Below are positions 36,546 through 44,861 of a DNA stretch of 64,000 nt, piece by piece. Below the pieces are notes generated by a model. That model saw only the letters and a program-made list of their open reading frames with translations. It had not been told where the DNA came from and did not search any database. The DNA is from Pedobacter zeae (GTDB lineage: Bacteria > Bacteroidota > Bacteroidia > Sphingobacteriales > Sphingobacteriaceae), in the NCBI RefSeq assembly GCF_014196715.1, contig NZ_JACIEF010000002.1:310001-374000 (forward strand), read 5' to 3'. The position numbers and the translations under genes are program-made. The first letter of the stretch is position 1, and every line of letters begins with the position of its first letter.

Positions 36546-37073
36546 CTAAAAAGGCATTTTTTTTACTTCAATCTTATTATCCTTCGCATATATTTCTGCA
36601 AGTTTCCAAAGCGCATTGTATTTCTCTATAAACGCATCATACTGCTTGGTATCCAGTTCTGTTAAGGCCTTGTTAATCTCTTGCTCCGGCTCATGCTTAT
36701 CGATCATTCTGGCTATTTTAAGGTGCTCGTTTTTGTAACTTGTTAAAACATAGTTGTAAAAGGTTACAGAAGCATCTACCATGGGTTTAGCCGATGGAGT
36801 TGGGCGCAGTTTTTTTACCTTTTCCAAGGTCTTTTCGGCTCTGTCAATTGAATTTTTTAGGTATTCTTCGCAACCGGTTACTTTGCCCGGGCCCGATACA
36901 TTTTTGAGGTATTTCTGGTAACCTTCAAAATAGTATGCACCAAAGCGCGATATATCATTGGTATTTAGTGCGGCCTGGTCGAAATATTCTTCAGGCGTAT
37001 TGACTGAAAATTCGCATGCGGTGATGGTAAAAACCATCACCATAAGCATGACTTTTTTGATGTTGAGGCGCAT
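36546..37073 (-). CDS. Helical lipoprotein, 175 aa (module A)
   Basis: Signal with lipobox FTITAC (Cys near residue 20). Remainder is almost all helix (CEEYLKNSIDRAEKTLEKVKKL, ASVTFYNYVLTSYKNEHLK, EQEINKALTELDTKQYDAF). Length and architecture match the lipoprotein at 39530 in the paralogous module B, though identity looks low. The pattern (pairs of long helices with Asn/Tyr-rich turns) recalls LIC11966-type surface proteins, but I am not sure. It is 11 bases from the DUF4870 stop, so cotranscribed. Confidence 0.7.
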   Translation of the reverse strand: MRLNIKKVMLMVMVFTITACEFSVNTPEEYFDQAALNTNDISRFGAYYFEGYQKYLKNVSGPGKVTGCEEYLKNSIDRAEKTLEKVKKLRPTPSAKPMVDASVTFYNYVLTSYKNEHLKIARMIDKHEPEQEINKALTELDTKQYDAFIEKYNALWKLAEIYAKDNKIEVKKMPF

Positions 37074-37084
37074 AAACTTCTTTA

Positions 37085-37414
37085 TTAATATTTACCAACA
37101 ACCGAAGATTTGTCTTCAAACCATTTGCCAATAAGCGGAATGGGTTTCAATGCACCATTGGCGGCATTAATGATCCCTATAATCCACAGAATGATAAATG
37201 CATAACCTACAAATCCTAAAAAGGATAAACCAGGTACTATACTGGCAATGATCGTAAAAGCTATATTGAATATGATACTTACAATAGCAAGGCCTAACGA
37301 TTGTCTTAAATGATATTTAAGCAAAGCATCGGCTCTATCTTTTCCGGTAAAATACGCTACCAACCAACCAATGAGGGTGATGTACGAAACGATTGAAAGG
37401 GTCTTGTTGTCCAT
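37085..37414 (-). CDS. DUF4870 membrane protein (module A)
   Basis: 109 aa, three to four helices. The DUF4870 features are present: VSYITLIGWLVAY at the start, YHLRQSLGLAIVSIIFNI in the middle, and a GIINAANGALKPIPLIGKWF ending. It is paralogous to 41324-41656 (same YITLIGW, HL.QSLGL, PxPLIGK motifs). It heads the operon divergent from the TPR-HTH regulator, directly under the CTACA array. Function unknown. Confidence 0.85.
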   Translation of the reverse strand: MDNKTLSIVSYITLIGWLVAYFTGKDRADALLKYHLRQSLGLAIVSIIFNIAFTIIASIVPGLSFLGFVGYAFIILWIIGIINAANGALKPIPLIGKWFEDKSSVVGKY

Positions 37415-37449
37415 GATTTCTGTTTTTTAGATTGAAAAATTATTTGAAT

Positions 37450-37540
37450 CAAAATTGAGGGTAATCATCAGGTTTTTAAAGTTTTTACCGCCTACAGAGC
37501 ATCTACGACACTTTTTAAAAACGTCTACAATACATCTACA
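37450..37540 (-). promoter_or_regulatory. CTACA four-site array and promoter, module A
   Basis: CTACA at 37492, CTACG at 37503, CTACA at 37525 and CTACA at 37536: start-to-start spacing 11, 22, 11. On the minus strand a CAATTTTG element (5 of 6 fixed positions of TAnnTTTG) lies at 37457-37450, exactly 35 bases from the first site. No -33 TTTG is visible. Module B carries the same array with the same spacing and the same 35-base offset. Confidence 0.78.
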
Positions 37541-37644
37541 TATGTTAATAACTTGTTGTTTTTCAGTATTTTATGGTTTTTGTTCATTTTTGTTTTTCGT
37601 CTACAACACTACCCTGGCTTCAATCTTTATGTTAATTTTACAAT

Positions 37645-39489
37645 ATGAAATACCTGGTTCTGAAAAGCGTAATATTCTTAGTGGTAATGTTTTTGGGTTC
37701 TTTTATGGCCAATGCGCAAACAATGTTAGATAGTGCAGCACTAGGCAATCTTAGCGAAAAAGATAAACCTGCCCTTCTTACCCAGTTGGCGGAGCGGAGC
37801 AGAATTGGAGGCGATTACCAAGCTGCGGTTACCAGAGCTAAGAGCAGTATAGGCCTGGCCTTAAAATTCAAAAATGATGAAGAAGCCACAAAGGCATACA
37901 CCGTATTGGTTAACGTTTATGCCAATACCAATCAGTTCGCATTATTAAAAAAGACCGCTGATACTGCGCTAACTGTTGCGCAACGGTCGCGGCAGCCCAT
38001 AGCCCTGGCCTATGCCTATTTTGCACAGGCCTTGTTTTATAATGCCATCGATAATAATGAACAGGTAACCAAATACTGCCAGCTTGGCCTTAAAGCATTA
38101 GAGAAAAAGTACGATGCTTATATTATTGCAAAAATATATTACCAGTTATATGCATTGAACACCCGTTGGGACGATGTAAAAAATATAAATAAATATGCGC
38201 GCCTGGCTGTAGAAAATGCATTAAAAACTACAGACTATAACCTGCAGAGCAATGGTTACATCGCCTTATCGGTTGCTGCCGATTATAATTATGCCGGTAC
38301 AAAAAAAGAAGTATTCCGCGATAGCATTATCTATTATCTGAACAAGGCCCAAAGCCTTTACCTTCAATACCCGAAATACGTTGCCCGAAAAACCTATGGT
38401 ATTGCCTGTATCAACAGTGCCGATTATTACCTGAGGTATTTCTCCGATACCGACGGGCGGGCAAAAGACAATGCCATCCGCTATGCCAGTATGGCTAACG
38501 AAGTAATGAAAGGGGCATTAAACGGAGAAGAACTAAGGGCCAGTGGTTTGGGTATTTTAAGTGAATATGCCAAGAGAGACAAAAATTTTGTAATGGCAGA
38601 AGCTTATTTACAGGAAGCCTATAGCCTCATGAAAAATCAAAAAGTACCCTACTACTACACTTTAATTAACGTGGTAAATGCCCTGTCGAACTTTTACGAG
38701 CAACAGGGAAATTATGAAAAGGCCCTCGAATTCCAGAAAAAAGCAACAGAATACAACAGTAGACTTTTTGCAGAGAAGAAAACTTTAAATGCCCAGAAAC
38801 TGGAAGTACAGTATGAGGCCGAAAAAAAAAACAATGAGGTAAAACTGTTAAAACAGCGTGAAAAATATGCCCGGCAGCAAAAGTACCTTTATATTGGTAT
38901 CGCAATCGCCTCGGTACTCGGGCTTATATTTATGTTCCGTTCTTACCACTTTAGGTTACGGTACTCGTTGCAGCGCGAAAAACAGCTGCATCTGGAAAAG
39001 CAGGATGCCGAACTGCAGATGAAATTCGAAAAAGAAGAACAGGCGAGGTTAAAGGCAGAACAGCTGCTGCTGGAGAGCCAACAGCAACAATTGCAGAAAG
39101 AAGTAATGGCCAATCAGTTGCAATTGGAACATAAAAAAGAAATGCTTTTTCAGATCAAAGAAAAGCTTAGCTATAACCACCAGCTCAATATCAATAAAAT
39201 CTGGAACGAAGAACTGCTTTTGGATCATGATTTCGAAGAAGCTAAATTTCAGATCCAGCAGGTACACCCCGAATTTTTTTCTCAGTTAAATCAAAGGGCG
39301 CAGCAAAAACTCACCTCGCTCGACCTCAAATTGTGCGCTTACCTGCACCTAAAAATGGATACCAAAAAAATTGCGCAGTTAATGCATATCGAAGCCAAAA
39401 GTGTGCGCATGAGCCGTTACCGGGTGAAACAAAAACTAGGACTCAACAAAGAAGAGGATTTGAATTTATTTTTGCAGAATATGGTTTAA
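37645..39489 (+). CDS. TPR-transmembrane-HTH regulator (module A)
   Basis: 614 aa. Signal peptide ~1-25, periplasmic TPR-type helical repeats (~30-400), a membrane helix near 413-433 (YLYIGIAIASVLGLIFMF), a Gln/Glu-rich cytoplasmic coiled coil (~440-520), and a LuxR/GerE-like HTH near 555-610 (LTSLDLKLCAYLHLKMDTKKIAQLMHIEAKSVRMSRYRVKQKLGL). So it could sense outside and bind DNA inside as a one-component membrane regulator. Its paralog at 41858 shares the HTH almost identically (KSVRMSRYR-x-KQKLGL-x-KE-x-DLNLFLQ), and both have the same CTACA array upstream. The likely target is the divergent DUF4870 operon, and perhaps itself. Confidence 0.82.
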   Translation: MKYLVLKSVIFLVVMFLGSFMANAQTMLDSAALGNLSEKDKPALLTQLAERSRIGGDYQAAVTRAKSSIGLALKFKNDEEATKAYTVLVNVYANTNQFALLKKTADTALTVAQRSRQPIALAYAYFAQALFYNAIDNNEQVTKYCQLGLKALEKKYDAYIIAKIYYQLYALNTRWDDVKNINKYARLAVENALKTTDYNLQSNGYIALSVAADYNYAGTKKEVFRDSIIYYLNKAQSLYLQYPKYVARKTYGIACINSADYYLRYFSDTDGRAKDNAIRYASMANEVMKGALNGEELRASGLGILSEYAKRDKNFVMAEAYLQEAYSLMKNQKVPYYYTLINVVNALSNFYEQQGNYEKALEFQKKATEYNSRLFAEKKTLNAQKLEVQYEAEKKNNEVKLLKQREKYARQQKYLYIGIAIASVLGLIFMFRSYHFRLRYSLQREKQLHLEKQDAELQMKFEKEEQARLKAEQLLLESQQQQLQKEVMANQLQLEHKKEMLFQIKEKLSYNHQLNINKIWNEELLLDHDFEEAKFQIQQVHPEFFSQLNQRAQQKLTSLDLKLCAYLHLKMDTKKIAQLMHIEAKSVRMSRYRVKQKLGLNKEEDLNLFLQNMV

Positions 39490-39529
39490 AGCTTTAGGTT
39501 TTCTAAGTGTTATTAGGGTGAAAAACAGG

Positions 39530-40057
39530 CTAATGTAAATGGTTAAGCAAATTGAACCGTTTTTGTACTGTGGCCAATAGCTGTTCTTGTTTATTGATTA
39601 TTTTGCGCATTTTCAGCTTGTTCCTTGATAGTTGCCCTTGTTGGCGTATTGCGGCATCTCGTATTTTTTCAGTATTTGTTTTATTTTGACTAATCTGTTG
39701 CTGGACAATAATTAAGCGGTCAAAAATTTCGAATTCTTTAATCGCCTTATAATAGTTACTTGTTGCCGATTTTAGTTGGTTGCCCCATTTAATATCCCCT
39801 GTTTCCAGTGCATTTATTTCATTGATGATTTTATCGAACGCCCTTTCCTCTTCGGTTATTGCCTGCTGAGCACCTTCAAAATCACCATCAATTAGGCACT
39901 TCAGTTTCCGCTCATTAGGACCGTTTTTACCCAGCATTATATTGAAAACATGCTGTTCCTTTTGCTCCAGGACAGTTTTTAAATCGACTGCCTTTTTAGA
40001 TTGGCAAGAGGAAACAATCAAAATCAGCGTGACGAAAAGGATGTTTCTTTGTATCAT
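39530..40057 (-). CDS. Helical lipoprotein, 175 aa (module B)
   Basis: Lipobox LIVSSC (Cys near residue 18) followed by long charged helices (FEGAQQAITEEERAFDKIINEINAL, QLSRNKLKMRKIINKQEQLL). Same length and plan as 36546-37073. It ends the minus-strand operon 41656-39530, 24 bases after the SUFU gene. Its stop faces the stop of the module A regulator (41-base gap). Confidence 0.7.
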   Translation of the reverse strand: MIQRNILFVTLILIVSSCQSKKAVDLKTVLEQKEQHVFNIMLGKNGPNERKLKCLIDGDFEGAQQAITEEERAFDKIINEINALETGDIKWGNQLKSATSNYYKAIKEFEIFDRLIIVQQQISQNKTNTEKIRDAAIRQQGQLSRNKLKMRKIINKQEQLLATVQKRFNLLNHLH

Positions 40058-40081
40058 AACGGTTTGCGCAGGATTTCTAAA

Positions 40082-40744
40082 TTATTTTCTGTCCAGATCT
40101 GTGATTAAGAGTGGGTTATCCTTTTTCAGATTTTCAATCAACTCTTTTACAGCACCCATTGTCGGGTTTTTTTTCAGATGTTCTACTTCTGCATCTGTAA
40201 TGCCTACCAATTGAAGGAAACTTACTTCGCCATGAGGGCTTTCTATTTTTCCCAACTCCGGATCCAAGGCAAAAACAAAGCCTGTTATTTTGGTATCTGT
40301 ATTTAACCGTATGGGTCCGTTAGCGGGGATAAAATGATTCTCCTCAAACCATTTACCGCTCGAAAATACATACCGGGCGAGGTTGTTCATTACCTCTATG
40401 GCCCAGATAGGATCGTTTTGGTCGTCTTTAAATGGCGCCAGCCTAAAGGTGAACTCAAATCCCCACTTGCTAAATTCGCCGCCGGCTTTTTCTTCATTAT
40501 AATACAGTTCGCTCATGCCGTAGCTAATGATGTGCCGGTGAAACGTTTGATGGCTGCTGTCGTAAATACTGGCACCATCTATCGGGTCTGTTCCGCCGGC
40601 CGCATAATGAAGCCCGCACAGCGGCCCGTAATGACGGACTTCATTATCACCATATATTTTTTCCAGCTCATCATCTATTGCCTGCCAGCCTGGGGTATCA
40701 TCCGTGGTAAATTGTTGTTTATAAATTTCGGGGTTCATCATCAT
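40082..40744 (-). CDS. Suppressor-of-fused (SUFU) domain protein
   Basis: 220 aa, no signal. The bacterial SUFU pattern is clear: TPGWQAIDDELEKIYGDNEVRHYGPL, DPIDGASIYDSSH, HIISYGMSELYYNEE, WGFEFTFRLAPFKDDQNDPIWAI, VMNNLARYVF. Family knowledge: bacterial SUFU domain proteins are frequent immunity proteins for polymorphic or contact-dependent toxins. Here it is directly after a TssD/Hcp-like gene (89 bases), a setting that fits an effector/immunity locus, but no toxin gene is visible in the operon. Two start codons (MMM) are adjacent. Confidence 0.82.
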   Translation of the reverse strand: MMMNPEIYKQQFTTDDTPGWQAIDDELEKIYGDNEVRHYGPLCGLHYAAGGTDPIDGASIYDSSHQTFHRHIISYGMSELYYNEEKAGGEFSKWGFEFTFRLAPFKDDQNDPIWAIEVMNNLARYVFSSGKWFEENHFIPANGPIRLNTDTKITGFVFALDPELGKIESPHGEVSFLQLVGITDAEVEHLKKNPTMGAVKELIENLKKDNPLLITDLDRK

Positions 40745-40833
40745 TTTTACACTTTAAGCACGCATGCTTTGTTCAAATATTTTGCCATTTATTTCAATAA
40801 TAACAGGTTATAGAGCATGCTGATACGCAGTTT

Positions 40834-41307
40834 CTATTCTGAAAATACAGTGGTACCATCAACAGTCAGCGTTTTTACGTAAAAGCTCATCTGTGGCGAA
40901 GTACCGTTTCCCGTAATAAAAAAGCTTTCTGACGAAGCTGCAAGCCGTCCGTCTGTAAATGTCATTTTACGGGGTTCTTGTACCTTGTTCAGGGTTACCA
41001 TCGTAATTACGCCCGATGTATTTTTAAGTAGCCCAGCCATCCATTTCAATAGCAATTCGTCAGGGTCCTGGCCGAGTTCAATATTAATACTGCAATTGCC
41101 ATGGTTAATCAATTTGCCGTCGCGCTGATAAAAAGGATTGGTTAATGAATAACTGGCCCCATAAAGCTTGTAACTATGAACCATATTGGTGGCGTTGTCT
41201 GTTAATTTTAATTCAATTTCTGCCTGTGTCTCATTTTGTGCAAGGGCATTAAAGCTGCAGAGCAACAAAAATACGATCAGGACCTTATTATACCATTTAG
41301 TTTTCAT
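40834..41307 (-). CDS. TssD/Hcp-like protein with signal peptide
   Basis: 157 aa from ATG 41307, which opens a clear Sec signal (VLIVFLLLCSFNALAQ). The mature part follows the order of Bacteroidota T6SS tube protein TssD: SYSLTNPF (cf. CSYSLNRD), a strand with INIELGQDPDELLLKWM (cf. IHVEVESTDDTSLFEWM), then PRKMTFTDGRLAASSESFF and GNGTSPQMSFYVK (cf. GNNPMTISF). The resemblance is at pattern level and should be tested. TssD is normally cytoplasmic, so a signal peptide is unexpected; it may be a periplasmic/extracellular tube-like or decoy protein. Alternative starts upstream (41313, 41352) would bury the signal. Confidence 0.62.
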   Translation of the reverse strand: MKTKWYNKVLIVFLLLCSFNALAQNETQAEIELKLTDNATNMVHSYKLYGASYSLTNPFYQRDGKLINHGNCSINIELGQDPDELLLKWMAGLLKNTSGVITMVTLNKVQEPRKMTFTDGRLAASSESFFITGNGTSPQMSFYVKTLTVDGTTVFSE

Positions 41308-41323
41308 AAGCATGTTTTTAAGG

Positions 41324-41656
41324 TTAAGAAGCGAAATTGAACTTCCCTTCAAATATTTTTCCGATAAGTGGAACAGGTTTCTCCAGTTCGTTGTTGGCCG
41401 CTATGATGCCAAGTAATAACAATACAAACGGAATGAATAAAATAAGATAAAAGATAGCGCCTAAAGAGGGGATAACCGCTAAAATAATACTGCTCACAAT
41501 GCTTAACACAATAGAGGTGATGATCAGTCCAAGCGATTGTCCGAGGTGGTAATTCACCAGCCTGCTTTTTTCTGCTGATTTTTTAAATTCCAGGTAAGAA
41601 ATGATCCAACCAATTAAGGTAATGTAGGCTACAATGGCCATTGTTTTCTGTTTCAT
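41324..41656 (-). CDS. DUF4870 membrane protein (module B)
   Basis: 110 aa, paralog of 37085-37414 (shared VAYITLIGWIISY, YHLGQSLGLIITSIV, and ELEKPVPLIGKIFEG end). First gene of the operon 41656-39530, directly under the CTACA array, divergent from the regulator at 41858. Predicted three to four membrane helices. Confidence 0.85.
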   Translation of the reverse strand: MKQKTMAIVAYITLIGWIISYLEFKKSAEKSRLVNYHLGQSLGLIITSIVLSIVSSIILAVIPSLGAIFYLILFIPFVLLLLGIIAANNELEKPVPLIGKIFEGKFNFAS

Positions 41657-41687
41657 GTGCTTAAATTTTTTGGTGAATTGAATAAAT

Positions 41688-41778
41688 CAAAGTTATGGGC
41701 AGTTGTATCCTCGACCAAGAAAAGGAAGGCTACACAGCGACTACCCGATTCTCCACTAACGTCTACAAGTAGACTACA
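41688..41778 (-). promoter_or_regulatory. CTACA four-site array and promoter, module B
   Basis: CTACA at 41730, CTACC at 41741, CTACA at 41763 and CTACA at 41774, spaced 11, 22, 11. On the minus strand a perfect TAACTTTG (TAnnTTTG) lies at 41695-41688, 35 bases from the first site; a TTG at 41718-41716 gives a 20-base spacer. The third site is inside AACGTCTACAA, an 11-mer identical to module A. Confidence 0.82.
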
Positions 41779-41857
41779 AGAGGCCTTTAAAGGGCTTAAT
41801 TCCATTTATTTATTGTAATTCTGCTTTTGTAAAAGTGTTTCTTTCCTATTTTTGAAT

Positions 41858-43732
41858 ATGCAGCTACCACTGAAAAACTTAGTAAGCCTCACGGTTTGTC
41901 TTTTCTTTTTTTTAAAAAGTGCAGAAGCCCAAAAAATTTATACCGATTCGTTAAACCGTTTACTTGTACAAAAAGGTACAAGCCAAGAGCAACGTGTAAC
42001 GCTATTGTGTAAACTGGCAAAGGCCAATTTTGAAAAAAAACTTCCACTATCTTTCCAATTGGCCGATCAGGCCCTCCAGGTTAGTGCCGGTCTAAAGGAT
42101 GGCAAAAGTAAAGCAATGGTCTATGCAACACTTGTACATTTGTATGTTTGGAAAAAGGACATGAAAAAAGCCTATCAAAGCCTTGATAGTGCCATGTACT
42201 ATGCCAGGAAAACGAAAGATAGGGTTACCTTAGGTTTTGTTTGGTTCAGAAATGGCTGGTTAGACCTCGTTAACGATGAAAACGATAAATCTATTGCCAA
42301 AATGTTTAAAGCACTCGATTTTTTTAAGGGAGAAAATGCCTATGAATATGAGAGTACGATCTATCATTACCTGGCCAGTTTTTATGGATATGGAAATAAC
42401 CCATCGAAACAACAGCAGTATGCCGATCTGTGCTACCTGACTGCAGTTAAAAGCCAGCAGGCAGATGCATTGAATAATGCTTATTTTACTATAGGACAAA
42501 CTTTTTTTGACCGCTTTAAACTGGATACCACCAAACGTAATCTACTGGATTCGACTTTAAAGGTTTATAAAAAATCGCTTTGGTTCTCCAAAAAACAGGA
42601 AGGACGTTTGCTGGTGTACAGCAATACGGCGGCCGTAGCCCTAAATACCGCAAATACCTATTTTCAGTACTTCCCGGCCAGCTATCGCGATAGTGCCGAA
42701 AAATATGTGGATGAGGCTATCGAAATTGCCACCAAAACAAATTTGCAGGAGATCTTATTAAACTGTTATGGATTAAAAAGTGAATATTACCTGAGAGATG
42801 GTAATTATGTTCAGGCCGAAAAGATATTATTGGCAGGTTTGAGCAAAATTGAAGATGGGGTGGTTAAAATGCCCCTTACAAAGTCGAGAATATTTCAGGC
42901 ACTGGCCAATATAGCCGAGAAAAAAGGAGATAAGGCAGCAGCGCTGAATTATTTCAAAGAATATGTGGCGAATTATAAAAAAGCATTCGACGAAGAAAAA
43001 ATAAATAATACCGTCAGGATCGAGGCACAATATCAGTCTGAAAAAAAAGAACAGGAAATTGCCTATCTCCATCAGCAGAGTGCCTATACCAAAAAATTAA
43101 ATGTTTTTTACATCATTTCGGGGCTTACAGGGATAGTGGCCTTACTCTTTCTATTAATCTCCTACAACTATAAGCTCAAAGCCTCGGTAAGGAAACAGGA
43201 ATTAATTGACCAGCAAAAGGACGCTGCAGAGCTGAAAGCGCAATTAAAAGAAGCCGAGGCTTTACAGTTGAAGGCCGAGCAGGCTTTACTTAAAGAGCGG
43301 CAGGAACGCCTGGAAAAAGAGGTGTTAGCCGGTAATTTGCAGATTGAAGAAAAGAATGAACTGCTCGAGCTCATCTCTGACAAGGTAAACAACGAGAGCC
43401 ATCTTTCGCTTGATGAACAGATTAAACGGATTGTAAATCAGCAGAAAAGGATGGATAAAGAGTTCGAGGAGTATAAGGTAGATTTTGTTGACGCTAATCC
43501 TGCTTTTTTTGAACGCCTGCAGGAGAAAGCGAACCAAACACTTACCCGGCTCGATTTAAAATACTGCTCCTACATGTTGATGGGTTTAACCAATAAAGAA
43601 GTTTCTATCCGTTTGGGCATCGAACCTAAAAGTGTGCGCATGAGCCGTTACCGGATTAAACAAAAACTGGGGCTGGGCAAAGAAGATGATCTGAATTTAT
43701 TTTTGCAGAAGTTAGGGCAAAATATAAGCTAA
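41858..43732 (+). CDS. TPR-transmembrane-HTH regulator (module B)
   Basis: 624 aa from ATG 41858 (an earlier TTG at 41852 is less likely). Signal (LVSLTVCLFFFLKSAEAQ), TPR-like helices ~30-400, membrane helix near 412-437, coiled coil, and HTH near 561-608 ending KSVRMSRYRIKQKLGLGKEDDLNLFLQ. Paralog of 37645-39489 with nearly the same recognition helix but diverged sensor half, as expected if two signals feed related promoters. Divergent from DUF4870 over 201 bases that contain the CTACA array. Confidence 0.82.
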   Translation: MQLPLKNLVSLTVCLFFFLKSAEAQKIYTDSLNRLLVQKGTSQEQRVTLLCKLAKANFEKKLPLSFQLADQALQVSAGLKDGKSKAMVYATLVHLYVWKKDMKKAYQSLDSAMYYARKTKDRVTLGFVWFRNGWLDLVNDENDKSIAKMFKALDFFKGENAYEYESTIYHYLASFYGYGNNPSKQQQYADLCYLTAVKSQQADALNNAYFTIGQTFFDRFKLDTTKRNLLDSTLKVYKKSLWFSKKQEGRLLVYSNTAAVALNTANTYFQYFPASYRDSAEKYVDEAIEIATKTNLQEILLNCYGLKSEYYLRDGNYVQAEKILLAGLSKIEDGVVKMPLTKSRIFQALANIAEKKGDKAAALNYFKEYVANYKKAFDEEKINNTVRIEAQYQSEKKEQEIAYLHQQSAYTKKLNVFYIISGLTGIVALLFLLISYNYKLKASVRKQELIDQQKDAAELKAQLKEAEALQLKAEQALLKERQERLEKEVLAGNLQIEEKNELLELISDKVNNESHLSLDEQIKRIVNQQKRMDKEFEEYKVDFVDANPAFFERLQEKANQTLTRLDLKYCSYMLMGLTNKEVSIRLGIEPKSVRMSRYRIKQKLGLGKEDDLNLFLQKLGQNIS

Positions 43733-43738
43733 AATTAA

Positions 43739-43882
43739 GAGGCTGTATCATAAGCAATGTCATCCTGAGCTTGTCGAAGGACATTTTTTAATATCTTAAA
43801 AAGTTGTTTCAATACTTCGTCATGCCCAGCACAAGCTCAACGTCACAAGTCAGACAGGAAATTACAAATATGATACAGCCTC
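43739..43882. repeat. 144-bp palindromic (MITE-like) element
   Basis: Perfect 14-bp terminal inverted repeats: GAGGCTGTATCATA at 43739-43752 and TATGATACAGCCTC at 43869-43882. Inside, TGAGCTTGT (43766-43774) and ACAAGCTCA (43831-43839) make a second, nested pair. Lies exactly between two convergent genes, so it could also act as a two-way terminator. The CATCCTGAGCTTGTCGAAGG core is, to my knowledge, a recurrent intergenic sequence in several bacterial groups. Confidence 0.85.
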
Positions 43883-43889
43883 TTTGGTA

Positions 43890-44861
43890 CTAATTTTTAA
43901 CGAGCGTTGCGTTCGGGCGGTAATAATATTCCTCTTCGTCTAAATCTTCATCTGATTTATGATGGATGGGCGGTGCGGCAATTGGTTCATCTAACCTCAC
44001 AACCGGTCCGTCTTTTGCCAGTTCGCTACCAGCCACTTTCGATTTAAATATTGGCCATAATAGCTGCGCATACCATTGGTCGCCTTCATAATGCGAGATA
44101 CCATAGGCTTTAGGGTATTTTCTGCTAATTAAAGCGGTGCCAAAAATAATGTCCCATAAGAAAAACATGTTGCCAAAGTTACCTTTATAGTAACCTACGC
44201 CATCATCTGTAGTTGCTGCGTGATGTGCGTGATGGGTAGCCGGCGTAGAGATTGTTCTTTCCAATACCCAGGCCAGCGGGTGCAGGATTTTGTATTTATA
44301 AAAAGGTTTATCCCAGGGAATACTCGAGTGCGCCAGGGTGGTAATGGTACTTTTAATTCCTCTTACCACGATGGCAGGTATACCCAGCCCTAAATACACC
44401 AATGCTGTAGTGAGGTAGGTTTGCGAAAAAAACAAGGTATAAATGGCATTTTGCCTGCTGGCCATTGCCATTCCCATATAGGGTGCGGAATGGTGCGTAC
44501 GGTGAAAACGCCATAACCATGGAATTTCATGGTGTAGCCTGTGGTACCAATACTGGGTAAGGTCATCTGCAATGGCTATAATAATGCAGCCCCAAAAGAA
44601 AGGTACCCACTCAAAGGTGTTTTTTAAGCCAGGCAGCACGGCCGGTAAAAACTTTAAACCATAATACGCCACTATAGGCCTGATGACCAATCTTGGCAGG
44701 GTAAAACAGGCTATATCAACAAAACGTTCGTTTTTCGGCCATTTGCCTTTATACAATCCAAAAGAGAATTCGAGTACGCCGATAAAGAATACTAAAAAGG
44801 GGAAACCGAAACCATTCAGGTTTTCGATTACGCTTTTGATAAAATTAATCACTGGTTCCAT
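43890..44861 (-). CDS. Fatty acid hydroxylase / sterol desaturase family protein
   Basis: 323 aa membrane di-iron enzyme. His clusters: YWYHRLHHE, WRFHRTHHS and THHAHHA (HxxxHH, HxxHH, HxxHH pattern) with 4 to 5 membrane helices. The family hydroxylates or desaturates lipids, carotenoids or sterol-like substrates. It overlaps the small 66-aa gene by 17 bases and is the last gene of an operon headed by SusC-SusD. What a surface uptake pair has to do with a lipid hydroxylase is unclear; modification of an imported hydrophobic molecule is one possibility. Confidence 0.88.
   Translation of the reverse strand: MEPVINFIKSVIENLNGFGFPFLVFFIGVLEFSFGLYKGKWPKNERFVDIACFTLPRLVIRPIVAYYGLKFLPAVLPGLKNTFEWVPFFWGCIIIAIADDLTQYWYHRLHHEIPWLWRFHRTHHSAPYMGMAMASRQNAIYTLFFSQTYLTTALVYLGLGIPAIVVRGIKSTITTLAHSSIPWDKPFYKYKILHPLAWVLERTISTPATHHAHHAATTDDGVGYYKGNFGNMFFLWDIIFGTALISRKYPKAYGISHYEGDQWYAQLLWPIFKSKVAGSELAKDGPVVRLDEPIAAPPIHHKSDEDLDEEEYYYRPNATLVKN

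Noticed and set aside
43739..43882. Complete insertion sequence
   Set aside because: It has inverted repeat ends but no transposase frame in 144 bp.
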